This document shows positions 50,240 to 58,348 of a stretch of 64,000 nt of DNA, piece after piece. The notes under the pieces were generated by a model. It saw only the letters and a program-made list of their open reading frames with translations. It did not search any database and had not been told where the DNA came from. Within the stretch, counting starts at the first letter, position 1. Each line of letters starts with the position of its first letter. The DNA is taken from assembly GCA_965276825.1 (NCBI GenBank), contig OZ255630.1:496001-560000 (forward strand). The letters are read 5' to 3'. A program made the translations under genes and the position numbers. The stretch comes from G965276765 sp965276825. Lineage in GTDB: Bacteria > Actinomycetota > Acidimicrobiia > Acidimicrobiales > Palsa-688.

Positions 50240-51561
50240 TCGCGGCGGCCTCCGGCCACTCCCTCACCAGCGGCGATGTCGTCCTGCTGGCGGTCGTCGT
50301 GATCCTCATCGCCGTGACCGGCTTCCTGGCCCTGTCGGAGACGGCGATCACGCGGATGTCCGCCATCAAGGCGACCAGCCTCGACGAGGAGGGGGTCAGG
50401 GGTGCCCGCACCCTGCTGCGGCTGGTGGAGCGCACCGAACGGGTCCTGCCCGTGGTGCTCTTCGCCCTCGAGGTCTGCACCCTGGTGGCGGCGACGCTCG
50501 TCGGCGTGGTGAGCGCGCACGTCTTCGGCGGCCTCGGGGTCGTCATCGCCACCGTGTTCGAGATCGTCGTGATCTTCGTGGTCGCCGAGCTGGCGCCGAA
50601 GACCTGGGCGGTGCAGCACAGCGAGCGGGCCGCCCTGCTGGCCGCTCCGGCCATCCGCCTCCTCGTGGCCGTCCCGCCCCTGCGCTGGGTGACCCGAGGT
50701 CTGATCCGCCTGTCCAACGCCCTCCTCCCCGGCAAGGGCATCGTCGACGGGCCCTACACCTCCGACGAGATGATCCGGGCCGTGGCCGACACGGCGGCGG
50801 CCGAGGACGTGATCGAGCACCAGGAGCGCACGCTCATCCACTCGATCATCGACTTCGGCGACACCGTGGTGCGCGACGTCATGGTGCCGCGTCCCGACAT
50901 GGTCGCCGTCGAGTCCCACGCCAGGGTGCGCGACGTGGTCGACATCGCCATCGCGGCAGGGGTCAGCCGCATCCCGGCCTTCGGGCAGGGCATCGACGAC
51001 ATCGTCGGGATCATCCTCGTCAAGGACCTGCTGCGCGTCGAGCGCGAGGGGCGCTCCGACGACGCGGTGTCGGGCATCCTGCGCGAGGCGCGCTTCACCC
51101 CCGAGTCCAAGCGGGTCTCGGAGCTGATGCGCGAGATGCAGGCATCGAGGAGCCACATGGCCATCGTGGTCGACGAGTTCGGCGGCACGGCCGGACTGGT
51201 CACCCTCGAGGACCTGATCGAGGAGCTGGTCGGCGAGATCAGCGACGAGTACGACAACGACCGGCCCGACGTCGAGGTCACCGGCGACGGGACGGTGGTG
51301 GTCAACGCCAGGATGCCGGTCGACGAGGTCAACGAGCTGCTCACCGACGGGGGCGAGCTGCCCGACGGCGACTGGGACACCGTCGGCGGCCTGGTCTACT
51401 CCGAGCTCGGCCACGTGCCGACCGAGGGCGAGGAGGTGGCGGTCGAGGGCTTCCGCCTGGCCGCCGAGGCCGTCCTCGGCCGGCGCATCGGACGGGTGCG
51501 CATCACCCCGGTGCCGTCGGACTCCTCCGAGGACTCGCACGCGGATGCCGAGTCGGTGTGA
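50236..51561 (+). CDS. CNNM/CorC-family transporter
   Basis: The protein has 441 residues from a GTG. DUF21/CNNM membrane domain (about residues 15-140; GFLALSETAITRMSAIKAT), two CBS domains (RVRDVVDIAIAAGVSRIPAF and MREMQASRSHMAIVVDEFGG) and the C-terminal CorC_HlyC domain (VGGLVYSELGHVPTEGEEV). Mg2+ or Co2+ efflux/homeostasis proteins; position before era is conserved in Actinobacteria. Confidence 0.9.
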   Translation: MIAAASGHSLTSGDVVLLAVVVILIAVTGFLALSETAITRMSAIKATSLDEEGVRGARTLLRLVERTERVLPVVLFALEVCTLVAATLVGVVSAHVFGGLGVVIATVFEIVVIFVVAELAPKTWAVQHSERAALLAAPAIRLLVAVPPLRWVTRGLIRLSNALLPGKGIVDGPYTSDEMIRAVADTAAAEDVIEHQERTLIHSIIDFGDTVVRDVMVPRPDMVAVESHARVRDVVDIAIAAGVSRIPAFGQGIDDIVGIILVKDLLRVEREGRSDDAVSGILREARFTPESKRVSELMREMQASRSHMAIVVDEFGGTAGLVTLEDLIEELVGEISDEYDNDRPDVEVTGDGTVVVNARMPVDEVNELLTDGGELPDGDWDTVGGLVYSELGHVPTEGEEVAVEGFRLAAEAVLGRRIGRVRITPVPSDSSEDSHADAESV

Positions 51562-52406
51562 CCGACGGCCTGAGGTCGGGCTTCGCCACCCTCGTCGGGC
51601 GCCCGAACGTGGGCAAGTCCACGCTGCTCAACGCGATGTGCGATCGGAAGGTGTCGATCACCTCGCCGGTCGTGCAGACCACGAGGAGCCAGGTGCGGGC
51701 CATCCTCAACCGGCCCGACGCCCAGGTGGTCTTCGTCGACACGCCCGGCATCCACAAGCCGCGGACGCTGCTCGGCCAGCGCCTCAACGACACCGCGGGC
51801 GATGCCCTGGAGGCGGTGGACGTGACCCTGGTGGTCATCGACGCCACCATGCCGGTCGGGCGGGGTGACCGCTTCGTGGCCAATCTGGTCCCTCCGTCGT
51901 CGATCTGCGTGGTCAACAAGGTCGACCGGGCGTCGCGCCCGGCCGTGCTCGCCCAGTTGCAGGCCGCTTCGGCGCTCGGGCTCGACGAGTTCTTCCCGGT
52001 GTCGGCCCGCAGCGGTGAGGGCGTCGATGCGCTCGTCGACGCGGTGGTGTCCCGGCTGCCGGCCGGCCCGCGCCTCTACCCGGAGGACGTGATCAGCGAC
52101 GTGCCCGAGGCGGTGTGGGTGGCCGAGCTCGTGCGCGAGCAGCTGCTGGCCGTGCTGCGCGACGAGGTGCCCCACTCGGTGGCCTGCCGGGTCACGGAGT
52201 GGGAGTGGCCGAGGGTGCGCTGCGAGATCCTCGTCGAGCGTGACTCCCAGAAGCCGATCGTCATCGGCCGGGGCGGCTCCGTGCTCAAGGAGGTGGGCTC
52301 GCGGGTCAGGGCGCAGCTGCCGGCCGGCGCCTTCGTCGAGTTGTTCGTCAAGGTCGAGCCGGACTGGCAGAGCCGCCCCGCGGCCCTGGAGCGCCTCGGC
52401 TTCTAG
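51558..52406 (+). CDS. era: ribosome assembly GTPase Era
   Basis: The protein has 282 residues. GTPase motifs: G1 GRPNVGKSTL, G3 DTPGIH, G4 NKVD, and G5 SAR. C-terminal KH domain (ILVERDSQKPIVIGRGG). Era binds 16S rRNA 3' end. The gene overlaps the previous stop by 4 bases and the convergent helicase by 59. Confidence 0.94.
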   Translation: MTDGLRSGFATLVGRPNVGKSTLLNAMCDRKVSITSPVVQTTRSQVRAILNRPDAQVVFVDTPGIHKPRTLLGQRLNDTAGDALEAVDVTLVVIDATMPVGRGDRFVANLVPPSSICVVNKVDRASRPAVLAQLQAASALGLDEFFPVSARSGEGVDALVDAVVSRLPAGPRLYPEDVISDVPEAVWVAELVREQLLAVLRDEVPHSVACRVTEWEWPRVRCEILVERDSQKPIVIGRGGSVLKEVGSRVRAQLPAGAFVELFVKVEPDWQSRPAALERLGF

Positions 52407-54354
52407 CGGCGCTCGCGGGGGATCGGGCGGTCCCGGCGCGCAGCGGGGCCAGGAAGGCCTCGACCTCGGCACGGTGCCGGGTCCTGCGCATGGGCGGGAG
52501 GGCCCGGACCAGGTCCCAGCGGTAGCGGGCGGTGGCGAAGCGCGAGTCGAGCACGGCGACCACCCCCCGGTCGTCAGCCGAGCGGATGAGGCGTCCGGCG
52601 CCCTGGGCGAGCAGCGTGGCAGCGCGGGGCACGTCGATCATCTCGAACGCAGACCGGCCGATGCGCTCCCGTCGGGCCTGGAGCAGCGGGTCGTCGGGAC
52701 GGGGAAAGGGCAGCCGGTCGATGGTCACGACCGACAGGGCCGGTCCCGGGACGTCGACGCCCTGCCAGAAGCCCATGGTGGCGAACAGGCAGGAGTGCTC
52801 CTCCCGGGTGAAGCGCTCGACGAGGGCCGGCTTGGGCAGGTCGGACTGGGTGAGCACCGGCCAGGGCACGCGCGGCCCGATGGCGGTGGCGGCGGCCTGC
52901 ATGGCCCGCCACGACGTGAACAACGCCATCGTCCGGCCCTCGGCCGCCCCGATCAGCGCGACGATCTCCTCGATGACGGCGTCGTCGTAGCCGGGCTGCT
53001 TCGGCGCCGGCAGGTGCACGGCGCAGTACAGCAGGGCCTGCGAGCCGTAGTCGAAGGGGCTGCCCACGTCGACCTCGTCGACCTCGTCGGCGGGCAGGCC
53101 GATCCTGGCGGCCAGGCCGGGCGGCACCGTCGCGCTGGTCAGGATCCCCGTCGGTGCCGCCTCCCCGGACCAGAGCAGGCGTGACAGGGTGGCGCCGACG
53201 TCGATGGGGGCGACGCAGAGGGCCGGGGCGTGGGCCGGTCCCTCCACCCAGGCGACCGAGCCCTCGCCGAGCTCCGCGACGCCGTCGAGGTCGGTGGTCA
53301 GGTGCCCGGCGGCCTGCAGCACCCGGCTCCGCCTGGCTGCGTCCTCTCCGGCGTCGGACCTGCGGACGGCGGCGGCGAGGGTGGCGACGCGCTCGCGGAT
53401 CATGGCCAGGCGGTCGGCCAGGTCGTCGGGCAGCGGGCGCCCGAGCCGGGAGCCCCGGTGCGGGTCGAGCGCCCCGTCGAGCACCGTGGCCGCGGCGTCG
53501 ACCGCGTCGGCTGCGGCCGTGTCGGTCAGCAGCGGGCGGGCCGAGCGGGCCAGGCTGGTCAGGCGCCCCGCGGCCACCTCGGCGCCGAGACCGGCCGAGG
53601 CGATGTCCTCGAGCTCGTGGACCTCGTCGAAGACGACCACGTCATGCGGTGGCAGCACCTCGCCGCCGCTCGCCAGGTGGGTGGCGTAGAGGTGGGTGTT
53701 GACCACGACGATGTCGGCCTGGGCGGCGCGCGAGCGGGCCGCCTCGGCGAAGCAGTCACCCCCCGACGGGCAGCGAGACGCGCCCGGGCAGTCACGCGGG
53801 CCCACGCTGACCTGTGACCACGCGGCCGCGGACGGCTCGAACGACAGCTCGGCGCGGTCGCCGGTGCCGGCGTCGTCGGCCCACGCCACCAGCCGGCGGA
53901 TCTCCCTCCCGAGGGCGCCGAGCCCGGCGTCGGGTGCCCGACCGGTGGGGGCGGCCGGCGCCGTGTCGTCGAGGCCGATCGGCAGCTGGTCGCCCGTGCC
54001 TTCGATCTCCCTGACCCGCTGCCGGCACAGATAGTTGGACCGGCCCTTGAGCACGGCGAACTCCACCGGGACGCCGAGGTGGGCGGCGAGCAGGGGAAGG
54101 TCGCGCGTGGCCAGCTGGTCCTGGAGGGCCTTGGTGGCGGTGGCGACGACGGCCCTCCGGCCGAGCGCGAGGGTCGGCACCAGGTACCCGAGGCTCTTGC
54201 CGGTGCCGGTCCCGGCGGCGACGACCAGGTGCCTGCGGCTGCGCAGGGCGCCCGCCACCGCCGCAGCCATGGTCCGTTGCGCCGGGCGGTCCTCGGCGGC
54301 CGGCAACGCGGCGGTCACCCGGTCGAGGGCCGCGTCGACGACGGTGTCGGCCAT
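52348..54354 (-). CDS. DinG/XPD-family DNA helicase
   Basis: The protein has 668 residues. Motif I AGTGTGKSLGYLVP, DEVH box VVFDEVHELED, motif III TSATVP, and motif VI QGAGRLIRSADDRG. Iron-sulfur cysteines: CRQRV, CPGASRCPSGGDC. 5'-3' helicase of the DinG branch used in DNA repair. Long enough to be complete. Tail-to-tail with era with a 59-base overlap. Confidence 0.9.
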   Translation of the reverse strand: MADTVVDAALDRVTAALPAAEDRPAQRTMAAAVAGALRSRRHLVVAAGTGTGKSLGYLVPTLALGRRAVVATATKALQDQLATRDLPLLAAHLGVPVEFAVLKGRSNYLCRQRVREIEGTGDQLPIGLDDTAPAAPTGRAPDAGLGALGREIRRLVAWADDAGTGDRAELSFEPSAAAWSQVSVGPRDCPGASRCPSGGDCFAEAARSRAAQADIVVVNTHLYATHLASGGEVLPPHDVVVFDEVHELEDIASAGLGAEVAAGRLTSLARSARPLLTDTAAADAVDAAATVLDGALDPHRGSRLGRPLPDDLADRLAMIRERVATLAAAVRRSDAGEDAARRSRVLQAAGHLTTDLDGVAELGEGSVAWVEGPAHAPALCVAPIDVGATLSRLLWSGEAAPTGILTSATVPPGLAARIGLPADEVDEVDVGSPFDYGSQALLYCAVHLPAPKQPGYDDAVIEEIVALIGAAEGRTMALFTSWRAMQAAATAIGPRVPWPVLTQSDLPKPALVERFTREEHSCLFATMGFWQGVDVPGPALSVVTIDRLPFPRPDDPLLQARRERIGRSAFEMIDVPRAATLLAQGAGRLIRSADDRGVVAVLDSRFATARYRWDLVRALPPMRRTRHRAEVEAFLAPLRAGTARSPASAARSRGAPGPRGGSASPARP

Positions 54355-54410
54355 CCGGCCGACGCTACCGGTCCGGTTGGGGCCGGCGGTGCACGGGGGA
54401 GGGAGACGGC

Positions 54411-55343
54411 ATGGATCTGCGTGTCTTCACCGAACCTCAGCAGGGGGCGACCTACGACGAGCTCCTGGCCGTCGCGACCGTCGCCGAGCAGGAGGGCTTC
54501 GACGCCTTCTTCCGCTCCGACCACTACCTGAAGATGGGGGGCGGAGACGGGCGGCCGGGGCCGACCGACGCCTGGACCACCCTCGCCGGCCTGGCCCGCG
54601 ACACCCGGACCATCCGCCTGGGGACGCTGGTCACGTCGGCCACCTTCCGGCTGCCCGGTCCCCTCGCCGTCACCGTCGCCCAGGTCGACGCCATGAGCGG
54701 CGGGCGCGTCGAGCTCGGCATCGGCGCCGGTTGGTACGACGGCGAGCACACCGCCTACGGCATCCCCTTCCCGCCGCTCGGCGAGCGCTTCGACCGTCTC
54801 GAGGAGCAGCTGGCGGTCATCGTCGGCCTGTGGGACACGCCGATCGGGGAGACCTTCGCCCATGACGGTGCCCACTACCCGGTCTCGGACAGCCCGGCGC
54901 TCCCCAAGCCGGTCCAGCGGCCCCACCCGCCCGTCATCGTCGGCGGCGGCGGGGCCAGGCGCACCCCGCGCCTCGCCGCGGCCTACGCCGACGAGTTCAA
55001 CACGCCGTTCCTGTCCGCCGCCGACGCCGGGCAGCGCTTCGCCGGCGTGGCCAGGGCGTGCGAGGACGCCGGGCGCGACCCGGGCGGGATGCGCCTGTCG
55101 TCCGCGGTGGTGGTGTGCTGCGGGGAGGACGACGCCGCGGTGGCCCGCAGGGCGGCGGCCATCGGCCGGGAGGTCGACGAGCTCGAGGCCAACGGGGCGT
55201 GCGGCACGCCGGCCCAGGTCGCCGAGCGGCTCGGGGAGTACGCCGCCGCCGGGGCGACTCGGGTCTACCTGCAGGTGCTCGACCTCGCCGACCTCGACCA
55301 CATCCGGCTGATCGGCCGGGAGGTCGCACCCCTCGTGCGCTGA
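54411..55343 (+). CDS. LLM-class F420-dependent oxidoreductase
   Basis: The protein has 310 residues. Luciferase-like TIM barrel: TVAEQEGFDAFFRSDHYLKM, LGTLVTSATFRLPGPLAVTV and DAMSGGRVELGIGAGWYDGE. This is the signature of F420-dependent family members found in Actinobacteria, which reduce flavin analog F420 with an unknown partner. No neighbours suggest a substrate. It is divergent from the helicase (56 bp). Confidence 0.88.
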   Translation: MDLRVFTEPQQGATYDELLAVATVAEQEGFDAFFRSDHYLKMGGGDGRPGPTDAWTTLAGLARDTRTIRLGTLVTSATFRLPGPLAVTVAQVDAMSGGRVELGIGAGWYDGEHTAYGIPFPPLGERFDRLEEQLAVIVGLWDTPIGETFAHDGAHYPVSDSPALPKPVQRPHPPVIVGGGGARRTPRLAAAYADEFNTPFLSAADAGQRFAGVARACEDAGRDPGGMRLSSAVVVCCGEDDAAVARRAAAIGREVDELEANGACGTPAQVAERLGEYAAAGATRVYLQVLDLADLDHIRLIGREVAPLVR

Positions 55344-55420
55344 TCCGGGGCCCGGCTGCCCGTTGCGGGCGCCACCTCGGGCGTCGGGTCGATGCGGTGG
55401 CACCCGGGTACCGTGCAGCC

Positions 55421-56164
55421 GTGGAACTCGACGACCTCGACCCTCACCGCATGCCGCGGCACGTGGCCTGCGTGATGGACGGCAACGGTCGCTGGGCCAC
55501 CAAGCGGGGCCTGGCCCGCACCGAGGGCCACAGGGCGGGGGAGGAGGCGCTGTTCGAGGCGGCCAAGAGCGCCCTCGAGCTCGGCATCCCCTGGTTCACC
55601 GTGTACGCCTTCTCGACGGAGAACTGGCGCCGACCGACCGAGGAGGTCCGTTTCCTCCTGAGCATCATCGCCGACCGCCTCCTCACCCGCCGGCGTGACG
55701 ACCTGCACGCCCTCGGGGTGCGCGTCCGCTTCATCGGCCGGCGTGACTGGCGGGTGCCCCGCTGGGTCGGCCGGCGCATGGACGAGGCGGAGGAGCTGAC
55801 CGCGGGCAACGACCGGATGACCCTCACCATCGCCTTCAACTACGGCGGGCGGGCCGAGCTGGTCGACGCCGTCCGCGGCATCGTGGCGTCGGGCGTGGCG
55901 CCCGGCAAGATCGACGAGCGCACCGTCACCCGGCACCTCTACGACCCGAGCATCCCCGACCCTGACCTGGTGATCCGGACATCGGGCGAGTACCGCATCT
56001 CCAACTTCCTGATCTGGGAGCTGGCCTACAGCGAGCTGTTCTTCACCGACGTGCTCTGGCCCGACTTCACCGGCGAGAACCTGGTCGAGGCGATCCGGGA
56101 GTTCCAGGCCAGGGACCGGCGGTTCGGGACCACCGGGCACCACGACGACGGCATCCCCAACTAG
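55421..56164 (+). CDS. uppS: isoprenyl transferase (UppS/CPPS)
   Basis: The protein has 247 residues from the GTG at 55421. Motifs: HVACVMDGNGRWA, GHRAGEE, TVYAFSTENWRRP and DPDLVIRTSGEYRISNF. Makes undecaprenyl or longer polyprenyl diphosphate for wall carrier lipid. Followed closely by recO, a standard actinobacterial arrangement. Confidence 0.93.
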   Translation: MELDDLDPHRMPRHVACVMDGNGRWATKRGLARTEGHRAGEEALFEAAKSALELGIPWFTVYAFSTENWRRPTEEVRFLLSIIADRLLTRRRDDLHALGVRVRFIGRRDWRVPRWVGRRMDEAEELTAGNDRMTLTIAFNYGGRAELVDAVRGIVASGVAPGKIDERTVTRHLYDPSIPDPDLVIRTSGEYRISNFLIWELAYSELFFTDVLWPDFTGENLVEAIREFQARDRRFGTTGHHDDGIPN

Positions 56165-56172
56165 GCCGGCGG

Positions 56173-56907
56173 GTGGGTCTCTACCGCGATCGCGGGGTGG
56201 TGCTGCGGACCTACCGCCTCGGTGAGGCGGACCGGATCATCGTGGTGATGACCGCCGGCCGGGGCAAGGTGCGGGCGGTGGCCAAGGGCGTGCGCAAGAC
56301 GGGCAGCCGCTTCGGAGGGCGCCTCGAGCCGGCCAGCCACGTGGAGCTGCTCCTCTACGAGGGCCGCGAGCTCGACGTGATCAGCCAGGCGGAGGTGGTC
56401 GAGCCCTTCCGGGGGCTGCGCGACGACCTCGGGCGCATGCGCGACGCGTTCGCACTGCTCGAGGCCGCCGACCAGGTGGCGCGAGAGGGGGAGGCCGACC
56501 TGGCCCTGCTGGGCATGCTCACCGGCGCCCTCCGCACCCTCGCGGCCAAGCCGGCGCCGCTGCTGGTCGGGGCCTTCTACTGGAAGCTGCTCGCCCTGGA
56601 GGGCTCGGCCCCGCTGCTCGACAGCTGCGTGCGCTGCGGGCGGCCCGTCGGTGACGAGGCGGTGGCGCTCGACACGGTCGAGGGCGGAGTGCTCTGCCGC
56701 GACTGCGAGCCGGGGTCGGGGGGCCGCAGAGCGGTCGGGGCCCAGGCCCTGGCCGTCATCCGCCAGATACTCGGGGGGGACCTGGCCGGGGCCTTGACCA
56801 CGCCCGACGGCCCGGTCGCCGCGGAGGTCGCCGACCTCGGCACCCGGGCGCTCGAGGCCCACATCGAGCGGCGCCTGCGCGTGCCGCGCCTGCTCGACCG
56901 CTCCTGA
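56173..56907 (+). CDS. recO: DNA repair protein RecO
   Basis: The protein has 244 residues, GTG start. OB-fold N-terminus (GVVLRTYRLGEADRIIVVMT; KGVRKTGSRFGGRLEP) and the four zinc cysteines (CVRCGRP, then CRDCE). Acts in RecFOR recombination loading. Starts 8 bases after the uppS stop. Confidence 0.92.
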   Translation: MGLYRDRGVVLRTYRLGEADRIIVVMTAGRGKVRAVAKGVRKTGSRFGGRLEPASHVELLLYEGRELDVISQAEVVEPFRGLRDDLGRMRDAFALLEAADQVAREGEADLALLGMLTGALRTLAAKPAPLLVGAFYWKLLALEGSAPLLDSCVRCGRPVGDEAVALDTVEGGVLCRDCEPGSGGRRAVGAQALAVIRQILGGDLAGALTTPDGPVAAEVADLGTRALEAHIERRLRVPRLLDRS

Positions 56908-56961
56908 CCCGGTTGGGTGACCCGGTCGGTCCCGCTGGGGCAGCGAGTACCGTGCCCACCC

Positions 56962-58281
56962 ATGGCCGCCCCGGACATGAAAGAGATCGTCAGGCTCTGC
57001 AAGGAGCGCGGCTTCATCTTCCCCTCGGCGGAGATCTACGGCGGCTTCCGGTCGACCTACGACTACGGGCCCCTCGGGGTCAACATGCTCCGCAACGTCA
57101 AGGCGGCGTGGTGGCGCTCGATGGTCCAGCTGCGCCACGAGGTGGTCGGCCTCGACGCGGCGATCCTGTCGAGCCCCAAGATCTGGGCCGCGTCGGGTCA
57201 CCTCGACAACTTCACCGACCCGCTGGTGGACTGCCGCGCGTGCAAGGAGCGCTGGCGTGCCGACCACCTCGAAGCGTCCGAGGACAGGCTGATCCACTGC
57301 CCCAACTGCGGCAGCACCGACCTCACCGGGGCCAGGGCGTTCAACCTGATGTTCGAGACCCACGCCGGACCGGTCGAGGACGACGCCAACGTCGCCTACC
57401 TGCGCCCCGAGACCGCCCAGGGACACTTCGTCAACTTCCTCAACGTGCTGCAGACCTCCCGGCGCAAGCCACCGTTCGGCATCGCCCAGATCGGCAAGTC
57501 GTTCCGCAACGAGATCACGCCGGGCAACTTCGTGTTCCGCACCCGGGAGTTCGAGCAGATGGAGCTCGAGTACTTCGTGGCGCCGGCCGACTCGCCCCGG
57601 TGGTTCGAGTACTGGTGCGAGGAGCGGATGCGCTGGTACACCGACCTCGGCATCCCGGCCGAGCTGCTCCGCCTGCGCCACCATGACCCCGACGAGCTGT
57701 CCCACTACTCGATCGGCACGGCCGACGTGGAGTTCGCCTTCCCGTGGGGGTGGGGGGAGCTCGAGGGGGTGGCCAACCGGACCGACTTCGACCTCCAGGC
57801 CCACATCGCCGCGAGCGGAGCCAAGCTCGAGTACTTCGACCAGGCCACCGGGGAGCGCTACGTGCCCCACGTCATCGAGCCGGCCGCCGGCGCGACGCGC
57901 ACGATGATGGCGTTCCTGATCGCCGCCTTCTCGACCGACGAGGTCGGCGGCGAGACCCGCAGCCTGCTGCGCCTCCACCCCCGCCTGGCCCCCTACCAGG
58001 CGGCGGTGCTCCCCCTCTCGAAGAAGGAGCCACTCGCCGGCAAGGCGCTCGAGGTGCTCGCCGTGCTCCAACCCTCGATGATGTGCGACTACGACGAGAC
58101 CCAGTCGATCGGTCGGCGGTACCGCCGCCAGGACGAGATCGGCACCCCGCTCTGCGTCACCGTCGACTTCGACACCCTCGAGGACCAGGCCGTCACGGTC
58201 CGCGACCGCGACACGACCGAGCAGGTCAGGATCCCGATCGACCGCCTCGTCGCCGAGGTGACCGACCGGCTCGGATCCTGA
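56962..58281 (+). CDS. glyQS: glycyl-tRNA synthetase (alpha2 type)
   Basis: The protein has 439 residues from the ATG at 56962. Class II motifs: KSFRNEITPGNFVFRTREFE (motif 2) and the tetrameric motif 3 region; zinc-like insert with CRACKER and CPNCG. This is the eukaryote-like homodimeric enzyme, not the alpha2beta2 glyQ/glyS pair. Complete length. Charges tRNA-Gly. Upstream in-frame codons are not conserved. Confidence 0.93.
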   Translation: MAAPDMKEIVRLCKERGFIFPSAEIYGGFRSTYDYGPLGVNMLRNVKAAWWRSMVQLRHEVVGLDAAILSSPKIWAASGHLDNFTDPLVDCRACKERWRADHLEASEDRLIHCPNCGSTDLTGARAFNLMFETHAGPVEDDANVAYLRPETAQGHFVNFLNVLQTSRRKPPFGIAQIGKSFRNEITPGNFVFRTREFEQMELEYFVAPADSPRWFEYWCEERMRWYTDLGIPAELLRLRHHDPDELSHYSIGTADVEFAFPWGWGELEGVANRTDFDLQAHIAASGAKLEYFDQATGERYVPHVIEPAAGATRTMMAFLIAAFSTDEVGGETRSLLRLHPRLAPYQAAVLPLSKKEPLAGKALEVLAVLQPSMMCDYDETQSIGRRYRRQDEIGTPLCVTVDFDTLEDQAVTVRDRDTTEQVRIPIDRLVAEVTDRLGS

Positions 58282-58348
58282 AGGCGCGCTGAGCGGCAAG
58301 CCCCGCCCGCGCCCGGGATGGCGGCGGGTACCCCTAGCGTGGCCCGCC